A stretch of 64,000 nt of DNA from Agelaius tricolor (taxonomy: Eukaryota > Chordata > Aves > Passeriformes > Icteridae). The notes beneath the pieces are model-generated. The model ran no database searches. It saw only the letters and a program-made list of their open reading frames with translations, and was not told the DNA's origin. The stretch spans positions 44,794,501-44,858,500 of the forward strand of contig JALJCS010000009.1 in NCBI GenBank assembly GCA_023055355.1, read 5' to 3'. The translations under genes were made by a program, and so were the position numbers. This document shows, piece after piece, positions 13,101-25,100 of the stretch; within the stretch, counting starts at the first letter, position 1; every line of letters starts with the position of its first letter.

Positions 13101-16100
13101 TTACCACGTTTGCTGCATCTTCATGTGCTCACTCTTCCAGGATTAAAGAGGGGATTTGCATCTTTTGGCCTGATGTCGATCTGCCACCTCACAAGACCAG
13201 TAGATTCAATTTTAATTTTTTTCGAAAGGGATGAATGCCAAAGTGTCTATAAGTGATAGAAGTATACCAAGTAGAGGGTGTTCAGCCTTTCTTTGAGCAG
13301 CTTCTGCAGCAAGTGAAAGTTGTTGGTTACCATTGAACATCTCTTATGACAGAACCATTAAAAGCCTGTGATACTATTGTAGTTTTCTGGATTGTATTTG
13401 CTTGTTCTGGAGAGGAATGTTAATAAATGGAGGAAATTCCAGATTTCAGGAAACGTCCAATCCACTGACCTCTCTCAGAAGAACATCACATAGCTTTCAG
13501 GGATTTAATTTCTGTTGATTATCCTCTTAAGTCTGATTTTCATCCTTTCCTTGCTGTCTCAATAGCCAGCAACCCCAACACGCACAATAGCAGCGACCCC
13601 CATTCAGCCACTTCCACAGAGCCAGTCAACACCAAAGCGAATCGACACTCCCAGCTTGGAGGAGCCCAGTGACCTTGAGGAGCTTGAGCAGTTTGCCAAG
13701 ACTTTCAAACAAAGACGGATCAAACTTGGATTCACTCAGGTGAGACTGCGTACCTTAGTGCCTGCCAGTGTGGAACCTGAGGTCTCATCTTTCAAGTCTG
13801 GGGGGAGACTACAATTCCATCATTTCCTAGGAGAACCTGCTTAAATAGGGTTATGCTCTGGCCTTTATGTGGGGGATTTCTAAGAAATAACAGAAAAAGC
13901 CATACATCCATCTTACTTCCCTGTTGGTTTTAAAGCATAGCCATTTTCCCAGCAGGGGAAAACGTGCATTTACCAGCTCCAGATGTCATTGCATGTGCAC
14001 TATTCATTCCATGGAATGTGACATGAATGGGACAAAGCACTTTAAAGCTGCCTTCAGAAGTACAAAGTTCCAAAAATCATACAGTACAATTAACTGCTCT
14101 GTGTGTTTAAAAAGTGTATCACATCTGTGCAGTTGCTTTGGATGTCAAAGGGTTTTTATCTCTCAAGCGTATTTTCCTATTAAACATCAATGATTTCTGT
14201 ATTTAATGCTTTTCCTAAGGTTCCTAAACAAAACCTGAAAGGACTGTCACCTTTGAAGTTTTCTCCTTACAAGGGTGAACTGGAATTGTGGTTTGTTTTG
14301 GTTTGTTTAAAAGCTCAGAAATACCCGTAGAGCAGAAGAAAAATAATCTTGAACATAGTGAAGGTGGTTGAATGAAGACCACAATTAAAAGTACAAAGTG
14401 CATTTATATGTTCCATTATTCTGTTGAAAGGAACTTGGTTCCAAGAGTCCTTTCTTATTAATATCAAAATTATTTTTTCCCCCTGCAAAATTAAAATATC
14501 TCCCCAGGTAAACAATTAGTTTTGACAGGAGTCCATGGTTAAGCATAAGCTTGATTTTACTAGAAGAAAGAGCATGCAAAAATCAAAGTATTTAAAAGTC
14601 CGAGCTCAGGGCAGTCAGTCCAACATGTGTGATGGAATAGAATAAGTAAATCTACTCTAGCTGAAAGTATGTGCTGAAGTCAGATTTATTTTTCTGGCAA
14701 AGTCCTAAATTGAAAAATCAAAGTTGATAATGAGAGTTCCTGGCAGCATCTTAATTATAAGTCAAGAACAGAATGTTCTTAGTCAAATGAAGTGCATTTT
14801 GCTGGCATGTGTGTCTCCTTCCCTCCCTTCTTTCCACTAGAGGGAGGCACAGAAATACAAGTGATGGACACACACAAAAGCTCGAATAGAGCAGCACAGA
14901 ATAGGGTAAAATACAATAGCTTCCCTATAGCCTGACAGAGGAGGTTCGTGTAGATCTCTCATTATTATGTTTAATCTGCCCTGCTGTGAGATGATTATAA
15001 AAGCTCAACTAGACTTTTTAAGCTATGTGTTAACCTTTCTTTATTGACCTGGTTATGAATTTTCATGGTGAGGAAAAATGAGCACAACTGCTCAGGCTTA
15101 CATTTCAGTATTTGCTTTTCAGATTAAAAAAGGGGAATCTTGAGAATGTGATAAAATTGCATTCAGTCATTCCTATCCTGCTCTGAGTTTGTATGTGTGT
15201 AATTAGGCCGTTCTAATAACTTTAACCTAATTGCATAATTGGATGATAATTAGAGACCCTGATTACTTTGGTTTCCTATAGTTGGATAAATAGACTGCCT
15301 TTCAGAGGATAAAAGAAATTTATTTCCAGCAGTACTGTAAGCTTTTTCAGACTCATCCCACCCCTGCCTTTCAAAAATAATTGTAAGATTCAGTTTGCAT
15401 TGCAAACTAATCACTTACTACATTCTGTTGTGTGAACAATAAAACAGGTTTTCAATTTCAGCAGTTCTGCTTCTTCTCCCACCCTGAAATGTGGGTGATG
15501 CATTTAAATCCCTTTGTTTGTTTTCCTTAAAAATACCTCCGTGTTTGACATACAGGGACACAATGAGCAAACTGCACCTTAGCATCATTGCAGGCCTGGG
15601 ACTAATTGCTCAGTACAGATTCAAGAGACGTGAGTGAACATTTTAGACAATGTTATTTTTATTCTGTGAAAGGTATTGCCTCTGTGCTAGACCATCTGAG
15701 CTTCTTAACAGACCAGTACACACAACAATGATGTACCTTATAATCAGTTGCAGTTCATTACCAGAGCTTCAGTCAGCCTACAGAGTCGATCAGATGTGTA
15801 TTCAGTGCCTTTATACTCAGTTCCATCCGATCTGTGGGCCATCCCAATATATAAAATTCTCATCCCAATATGTAAATTCCTTTGCCTACAGCTGAAATGC
15901 TGCCACCTTTTGGCATTGACAAGGAAATGGTTAACTATTCATTTTAAATCAGAAGGCAAATGTTTGTAAGAACAACATAAATCCAGAATTAAATTTAGTT
16001 GGGGGACTGGAGCAAATTTCATAACTCTTTCCTGCCAAGACATAAATCAACTTATCTCTAAAATGGTTTACATAGCCAGGTTTTCGTCTTCATAAACCTA

Positions 16101-19100
16101 GAAGAGCATCCACGCTACTCCTCTTGGAATGATTTATGAGTTTTAAAATGCACAGAATCCTGGCATATAAGTAGAGGCATAAATGTGAGTTCCCACATGT
16201 TTCCTCTGATTGAAGGGCACACAAACCAATTGTTCTGGTCCTTTTCTAGGAAGGAAATTGTTTTCTTTGCTCAACCTGCACAATTTACTAAGCTTCCCAA
16301 AGGTTGTTTTCTTCCTGGCTTGTGTGTGGCCACTCTGCATGCTGTCAGTGTACTCATACCCAGCTGTGGTTGTGGAGCTGACCTCAGAGAAAAGCAAGCT
16401 TTATGCCCAGTCCAACTAACCCATTTGCAATTAAACTCCACTAACTGTGCTCCAGCTTTTCAGCCTCTTCTTCCACACTTCTCATACTTTGTTTTGTGCT
16501 TAAAAAAGTAAAAATCTAAATAAAGCTGCTTTAGAAATAGTATACTTGAATATGTTTTTTTTTTTTTCCAAAGGGCAGGATCTTCCAGCTTTAAAGCAAA
16601 GCATGAAAGTACTATGGTGTTTTTAATGGCCACAATCAAGAATGGATTGATTTCTTTTTTTTTTAAACACCACTTTCCAAGTGTATACTTACATAGCAAT
16701 ATAATATGTACGTAAATATTAGGATAAGCAGAATGTCTGCTAGCAGAATAGCTAGCTAAAACTGAGTTTAAAAAGCAATAACAGATGTAAAGAGATGATA
16801 ATCTGCCTGTAAATCTCCCGGATAGCTTTCTGGCAGATGGGTAATGATAGTCAAGACTGCAGTTAATCATTACTTGAAATGGTTCAACTTCTTGTCTGCT
16901 TTGAAATTCGTATCTATTGGGGAGAAATTTGGTTTGAACCTCAGAAGATACTTGCAGTTCAGATAAGAATATTTCTGCATCTATTTAAATGTGATGTATG
17001 TTTGCAGACATCTTGTCCTGAGTATTTTCTACAAATTTGGGGAAGTAAATTCATTGCATTTCTGCTTATTTGAACTTCCAGTGTGAAATATGCAGAAAAA
17101 CTTAAGCTCTCTTTGGAAGCAGATTTGGCCTTTACTTATTTTAAAAAACTAAGAAAAAAATTACAAGTTAACATTCAGTGGAATGTGCTGCTCAGTGATA
17201 ATGCTAAGAAGACAGAGCTTCAGGGATTTCCTGGAAAGAGTTGCAAGGTTAAACTGACTGAGGTTTGACATTTCTTTATGATTATTGCTTTAGCATGAAT
17301 CTTGGTAGCGATGAGAAAGCCTCTGTGAAACTGAAATCCCACACAGCAGTGGTGTCACTAAGAGAACACCAGAATGTGACAGGATTCCTTGCTTTGGAAG
17401 TGCCTATGTCAGTGAATCCCTTTTTTCTCTTTCTTTGTCCAGGGTGATGTTGGGCTCGCTATGGGCAAACTCTATGGAAATGACTTCAGCCAAACTACCA
17501 TCTCTCGCTTTGAAGCCTTGAACCTCAGCTTTAAGAACATGTGCAAGTTAAAGCCACTTCTGGAAAAGTGGCTCAATGATGCAGGTGAATGAGTCTGTGT
17601 ATTTCTTCACCAGCCTACCAAAATCAGTAGGATCCTGAAAAGCTGCTTCGTTTGTGCCCTTATGGTTTTATGAAGCTACCAGCCTTTGTAGCTGCCCATG
17701 GGACAAATGAGGGTGTAGAAATAAGGGTCCACAGTTCCCTTTCCATGTGCCTGTATGCATCCAAAATAGTTCCAGTATGAGCTTTCAGAAGTGTGTTCTC
17801 TAGACAGCTGAACCATTGCATGGGATGAGGTACAATATGTGTCATGGTTTTCCTCCTTTGTGTATGTTAATGCATATAACTTCTAATCCTCTTCTAGCTT
17901 TCTTTTTCAGATGTGTAGTAAAGGGAGCGTTGCATGATTTGTTGTTTCAGTAGGCAGAGCTTATTGCATCCATCTCCTTCCATACCCCTGTGTGCATTCC
18001 TTTTATCTCTCTCCAGTGGTTCAGATAAATAATATTTTTCCCAGTAGGAAGATTTTTTTGTGGGTTAGGTTTTGCTTTTTCCCTCCCATATTAGTTTTTT
18101 TTCCTGGGATACAAGTTATTCATTATGCCAATGTTGGTAGTGTTCTTTTTTTTTTTATTTCCTACCAGCAAAAGGAGCTTGTGTGGTGGCCCTAGGTGTT
18201 AAAAGAGAAAGTATTTGAGAGTACTGTCAGCCAGATTTTTCTTCCAAGTATGCAATTGTGAATAGCATAAAACTGTTAAGCAGGATACGTTAAGCAGGTG
18301 GCAGGGATGGAGTGTGCCTTCCTATTTTTACCAAAATGGAGAGAGCTTTATGCTGGCACCTACAGCATTCTCTGAAATTTTGAAAGTAATTTCATGCAGT
18401 GTTGAAAATTTGTCCTGCATTGAGAAAAGGAAGTGTCATTCTGTTGTGCTGACAGGAATTATCATTAGGTGTTGTAGGTCTGTGATAGAAAACATAAATA
18501 CCTCCACACTGAGTGCTCAAGTCCACAGGACAGTGATCCCCAAACCGTCCAGCAACATTGGATGAGTCCAGTGCTGCAAGAGTGTCATAAGGGTTATTTT
18601 TCCTGCTGGCCTGAAGAAATACTTGTAGTTGTCTCTGTGAAGTTGAGTGAACAGTGTCGTGGTTCTTCACATCCTGCAAGCCATTGTCTTTGGCTCTGAC
18701 TCAGTTCCATGAAAATCTTCGGAAGAAAGATTCAGGTGACCTTAGAAGCTTCTGTTTTACTTTTAGGTAAAAGTAGGCAGGAGAAGCATACCAGTGGTTC
18801 CAGAATTTATTGCCATGGAACTCAGCTGGTTCTCAGTGAAATTTTCAGTATGAGGAAGAGTTTCCACACATTTACAGGTGCCATTACTATTTCAAAAAAA
18901 ATCTAGAAAATACTTCCCCATTTGAGTCTATCAGAATAATCATGGGCATTGTGATCTTTGACACCTGCTTATCACCCACAAACCCCAGTGCAATGAAGGA
19001 ACTCCAGCCACAATTAATAATTTTGTTTAAATTCCCTGCTGAAACTTACCATTTGGTTAGATTGCTCTTCCTGCTGCAAAGTGGGGTTAAATGTTCTCTC

Positions 19101-22100
19101 TTTGCTCCTCTGTGAAGCCAGAAAGACAGGATTAGGGGTTAAGAGCCCTGGTCAAGTTAAGAAGGGGGAGCTGCTTGCTGTGTGGAGTGGTTGGTAGCCC
19201 TGAGTGTCTGCTAAGATGTCCAGAGAGAAGAGACTGAACACTGTGGAGCTGGTTATGGACTTTGCTTCCTCAAGTGTTTTGTTGAGTGGGTAAAAGACAT
19301 TTCAGGCTCCTCAGACTTTTTTCAGAACTGCCTGTGACTATGGCTCATGGATATCAAGTACTCCTTTTTCCTTTAAACTGGGGCTTGCAGTGAGTCAGTG
19401 GGGAGTAGAATGAGATATGGGAGACAAACTCTGTCTAGGTACTATAAAAGGGATGCTGTGGTAGCATACAGGAGCAGAGGGCATCCTCTGGGCTTATTTG
19501 TAGCTTTTTAGTTTCAGGTATATGTTGCAATTTGTAAATACAATGATTAATGCATGTGATCTTCATGAACCTCTATGTATTTGGAATAGATACAGAACAG
19601 GTCTTAACATACCTTGCACAGGTGAAGAACACTTGCATTAGACTGCAGTGCATTCAGATGAAATCTCCTGATTTGTACTACTTTCTTCTTTTTCAGAAAA
19701 CCTCTCATCTGATTCAACTCTCTCCAGCCCAAGTGCCCTGAATTCTCCAGGGCAAGGGATCGAAGGCTTGAACCGTAGGAGGAAGAAACGCACCAGCATA
19801 GAGACCAACATACGTGTGGCCTTAGAGAAGAGTTTCCTGGAGGTCAGTGCTCCTGCTGCTCTGCTCAGCCTATGAAAACATGGAGAAACTTCACTTAACA
19901 ATTATATGCCTTAGAGTGAACCCATTACTGTGCTGTTTAGGAAAGTGCTAGTACTAGACAAGGGGAATACAAAAGCCATGCCAAGAAACCTGCATCAACA
20001 TCTGTTTCACTTTAAAAACAAGCACAAACCCCCTCAGAAAAACTCACTGGTTCTTGCACTTCACAGGCTGTGTGATTTTGCATTCCAGTACACCCAGACA
20101 TAGGTTTAAACAGTACCCTTCATGAGGATGGATAAATGAGGCAATAGTCTAAGCACACATAATTTGAGGTTTTTAGATGGAGGACAGAAGCACCTACTGT
20201 GGTTTGTCTCTACAGTACCACTGACCAGATTCTGGATCTAAATCACCAATTCAGATTTGTGCCTACTGGAGAAGAAGCTATGATGCAAAACTTCAGGAGG
20301 TAATTTCAGAGCTTTTCAAATCCCATTTTCTTTTGTCAGAACCAAAAGCCTACCTCGGATGAGATCGCCATGATAGCTGACCAGCTAAACATGGAGAAGG
20401 AGGTGATCCGCGTTTGGTTCTGTAACCGGCGCCAGAAGGAGAAAAGGATCAACCCACCCAGCAGTGGTGGAACCAGCAGCTCGCCCATCAAAGCAATTTT
20501 CCCTTGTCCAACCTCACTGGTAAGAGTCAAGAACTGTGTTGACAAAGATCACTGATGGAGGTAGTTCTGCTGTGCTCACTGTGGAAGCTGCACGTGCTGC
20601 ACCTTCTTTGTACAGCAGACTTGTTCTCACATATTTATGTTTTACTGGCATTTTGAGTGTTCCACCTGGATACTGTCTAAGAGGGATAATGCTTACAAAT
20701 CAGGCACTAAGTCAGGCCTTCAGTGAGAGTGTTTTATTTAGTCAGCTCATGAACAAATATTCTGACTACTAAATTTGCACTTGGGCTTATTGCTTTGAAT
20801 TTACTTCAGATAATGCCTCCAATTTATATCTGGACTTTCCTTCTTTTACCCAATTTTTTAAAATAAAATAATAGTAATTTTTTTTTAAGTGCTTAATAGC
20901 TCTCCCCACCACCTCTTATTTTAGCAGCTCTGGTCAGTGAATGAGCAGCAGTAAAATGTGTCATGCACTGGAACAGGTTGCCCAGAGAGGCTGTGGAGTC
21001 TCCCTCACTGGAGATACTCAAGAACCATCTGGATTCAATTCTGTGCCATGTGCTCTAGGACTGACCCTGCAGGGAGGTTGAACCAAGAGACCCACTGTGG
21101 TCCCTTCAGTCTTACCCATCCTTTGATTCTGTATCATTTGGAGACCTAGGTCACACAAATCCAGTGATACCATTGTTGTTACTTCTAGTCAGGAATGATT
21201 TATATAAAAGAAAGGCATGGAACAGAAGAGCAGTTTAGCTAATACTCATGTAATTAATTTCCCACACTTGTATTTACCTCAGGTAAACACAAACTTCATG
21301 AAAATAAGAGTAACAAAACACATGCATCAAGGTTCCTTCAGCACCTTTGCTACCAATGTCCATGGAGGTCTGTTTTCATAAATAGAAACAGTAGCTATTA
21401 GATTTCATAGTAGCTATGCTAATAGGAATGTGGTGGAATTTATGTAGCCTGTAGCTGTCCTTTTGTAGTATTTATTCCACCCTCATCACCGTAGTAGCTA
21501 ATATCTTCCAGTACTTCATTAAACCATTAATTTTGGTGATGTGTTATTCTCTCCCCTCATCCTTGTCTCAGGGTGTGTGCATGCAACCTTTTGTTTCAGG
21601 GGAAGGGCTGTGTTAAGTGTACTTAGTCCTTTTTATTGTTATTTTGGTTTGGGGGTTTTTTTGCCCAGTTGCCAAGCAAGGTTGCATGCCTTGCCACCAG
21701 AGCAGAATCTAGTGAGATTTATGATAGTATGTTTAAGTAACTGTGCAAGTTCCCTCAGACTGCAACTTAAAGGAGCTTTCCTGGGGAAATTTTCCTGTTG
21801 CTATAATCTGCCATTGTATGTAAGAAATAGAGGTGTTAGCCACAGTCTCCCTTTCATCAGTGAAGTTTCACTAGTGTTTTCACTCATTCTAAGCCTCTCT
21901 TAAGCCTGTGCTGTTACTCAAATGGATGCTCCAGCCCTGCTGCCACCAGCCTCCACTGCCTGTGTGCTTTGTGGATTCCTTGTGTCAGCTCTGGAGATTG
22001 TGTCCACAGGATGCTTGGGCTTTAGTAGTTTGACTGCAAATTAGCCATGTGAGGAACAATGATGAATTTTCAGTATGGTTAGATAACCAGTGTGACTTGC

Positions 22101-25100
22101 AGCCTGGCTGCACGAGGGCGAGGGCTCTGCAGCAGGATTGGAGGGAAAGGCTCCTTTTGGGGGCAGCTTCCTTTTGCATTGGCTGGAGTCACTCACTGTA
22201 ACCACGGGGGTGAGCTGTATTAATTCCAGGTCATTCTCTGCCCTGAAATAGGGATGGTGACCTTGGCCTTAACTGCTTGCTGGACAGATGACAGATGTGG
22301 TGGCTGGGCTGCATTAGTGGGAGGTGTACTGTGCATCCAGCTCCTCTTAATTTCATACGCTATTTGAGATGGGCAGAAAGCTTTCAGATCTGTCCCAGTT
22401 GCCCCAGTCTTGTTTAAAATGCGTGAAGCATTTGACTCCCTCTAAGAGGCAGGAGAGATATTTCTCTGATAATAGACTTAAGGTAAGAGAGTGGAAAGGA
22501 GGAATGTTTAGCCTATATCCTTGGCTATGTTCTCTTGGGCAATTCTAAAGGATTCATTTCTCTCATTGATGTATAACAGCCTTCAAATATTACTGTTGGA
22601 CACCATTTCTTGTCCATAAAAAGTCCTTTCCTTGTATTTCATTTTTCCTCATAAGCTTTCCTCCAGCCTTAAATCTTTGGTGTTTATCTGTAATGTCTTC
22701 CGTTTATTGTAGCTTTCTTGTAATAAGCCATCCACAATTGAAAAGTCCATTTGTATGTTTTAAAATTCAGAGATCCTTCCTCTGGCACAAGGAAGCTTAT
22801 CAAAGTAAAGTTTATAGTTTGGTTGAATAAAAGTGAAATGTTATTCTGTTTCTCCATATAAACACACTACTCTAAATACCTTTGTTAATGCTGGGGCATT
22901 TACATAATTTTATCAGAGAAAGAGATTTGGAGCTGAAAAGATGTTTAAACAAGAAAAAATAAGTAGAAATAATATATTTTGTAACTCTGTCTGTAAGAGT
23001 GTCTCTATTAAAACAAGGTGCTCTCTTTGTGGGGTGGCAGAGAGGGCTAACTTGCAGTCTTGAGACAGTATGGATAGGGGTCTATCTGCTTTCAAATACT
23101 GAATTATTAGGAATAAATATATTGCTGGTAATTAGAGAAGATGCTATGATTGTTTCATTGAGTGATAAAGTAACCAAATTACAAAAAATTAGTTTATATG
23201 CAGCGTTTTTCGCTGATAACTTCCTCAGCTGAGGGTGGAAAGAAAACAATCCAGGTCTAGTGTGTGACTGTCATTGAGCAGCTGAGCAGTTTTATTCGTT
23301 TTTGACCTCCAGGTGGCAACCACGCCAAGCCTTGTGACTAGCAGTGCAGCTACAACCCTGACTGTCAACCCCGTGCTCCCTCTGGCCAGTCCTGCTGTCA
23401 CCAGTCTGTCAGTCACAGGTAAGGGCCGATCTCGGCTGCCACCACATCAACCCCTACCGTCTGTGCCTTTTGAATTCTTAAAGGAGTCATTCACTATTGG
23501 TCACTGGTATCCCAGGACATCCCTGTCATCGTTCCTTGTTGCTGCACTAAGAAGCTTCAGTTTTTGTGACCACTGAGTTGACTTTTCCAGGAATAAAATC
23601 ACGGTAGTGCTGAAACAAAATATACTGTATTTCATTGCTGGCTTCTGGAGCTCCTTAGCCTCCCCCCACCATTGGGAAGTGTAATTTCATTTTTTCATTT
23701 GAACTCTTCGTGCTTCTTGGTTCTACAGAAATGTGTGCTTGTGCCCCTTCCAGCTGGACATGCAGTTGAGATCAGGTGGGCAGGGGTTTCTGTTGTCTGG
23801 TATTCCTGTTTTGTACTGATCTGACCACAACCATTCTTCCAGGCACAACAGAAACCACCTCCAACAACACGGCAACAGTGATTTCAACAGCACCTCCAGC
23901 TTCTTCAGCAGTGACATCACCCTCCCCGAGCCCTTCCCCTTCTGCCTCAGCCTCCACTTCCGAGGCCTCCAGTGCCAGTGAGACCAGCACAACACAGACA
24001 ACCTCCACCCCCTTGTCCTCCCCTCTCGGGACCAGCCAGGTGATGGTAACGGCATCAGGGTTGCAAACGGCGGCAGCGGCCGCCTTACAAGGAGCTGCAC
24101 AGTTGCCTGCAAATGCAAGTCTCGCTGCCATGGCTGCTGCAGCAGGACTAAACCCAGGCTTGATGGCATCCTCGCAGTTTGCAGCTGGGTAAGGATCCAT
24201 TTTGCACACCCTTTTAGGTGAGGTGACGGAAGAGTGAAGGGAAATTCTTAGGATAAATTGCTTTTTTGTATGGCTATCATTTATCTCAGATTCTGAAGGT
24301 TTACTCATAGATGGCAGTGGACCATTCCCATTGCAGTACACAAATATCGTGCTCATTTTAAAGGTGAAAAAGCTGTGTTGCAGTGATGTTGTTTGATAAA
24401 TCATTCATCCCGCTGCAGAGCTTCACTTAAAAACTAACTTACCACTGAACTACAGAATCTGCCCTATTAATTGTAAAATGGAGAGATAGCCTAGACCCAC
24501 TTTACACCTCTGTATTCATTTCTCCATCATGAGCAAGTTCTGAAAAATGCAAATTGGTGTATTGTTGAAGTTATAGTTTTAGAAATATTGCTCAGATAGA
24601 TGTTTCTTTAATTCCTCTTGATTTACATATTTCTTATCTGCATTTGGGAGAGGATGATAGTTCTCTAACAATTAACAGTTTTCCCCAAATACTTTACAAG
24701 AATATTTTACACCAACAATCAATGCAAGTAATGTATTTACAGTGCTTGTACTTTGGGCATGTCATGAACCCCTCATGGAGTTAAAAGTAAAATAATCCAA
24801 AAATAACCCTTGATCTCTGGTCTTTCCTCCCTCCTTGCCCTTCCCCCTTTTTTAAAAATATGATGGTGTACATTTGAACAGTGACAGCCTTTTCTTAAAA
24901 GTAACACTCTTTCTCTTTCCCACTTCTTCCATGATCTTGCTGCAGAGGTGCCTTACTCAGTCTCAATCCAGGGACATTAGGTGGTGCTCTCAGCCCGGCC
25001 CTGATGAGCAACAGTACACTGGCAACTATTCAAGGTCAGTAGTGTTCCTTTTAATGCATCTCCATCACACAACTTCAGTTTATGCTCTGGTTTTGTCTAC

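Noticed and set aside
23772..24404. A 210-residue open frame on the - strand over POU2F1
   Set aside because: It is the antisense of the Ser/Thr/Ala-rich exon. Low-complexity coding sequence commonly leaves the other strand open.
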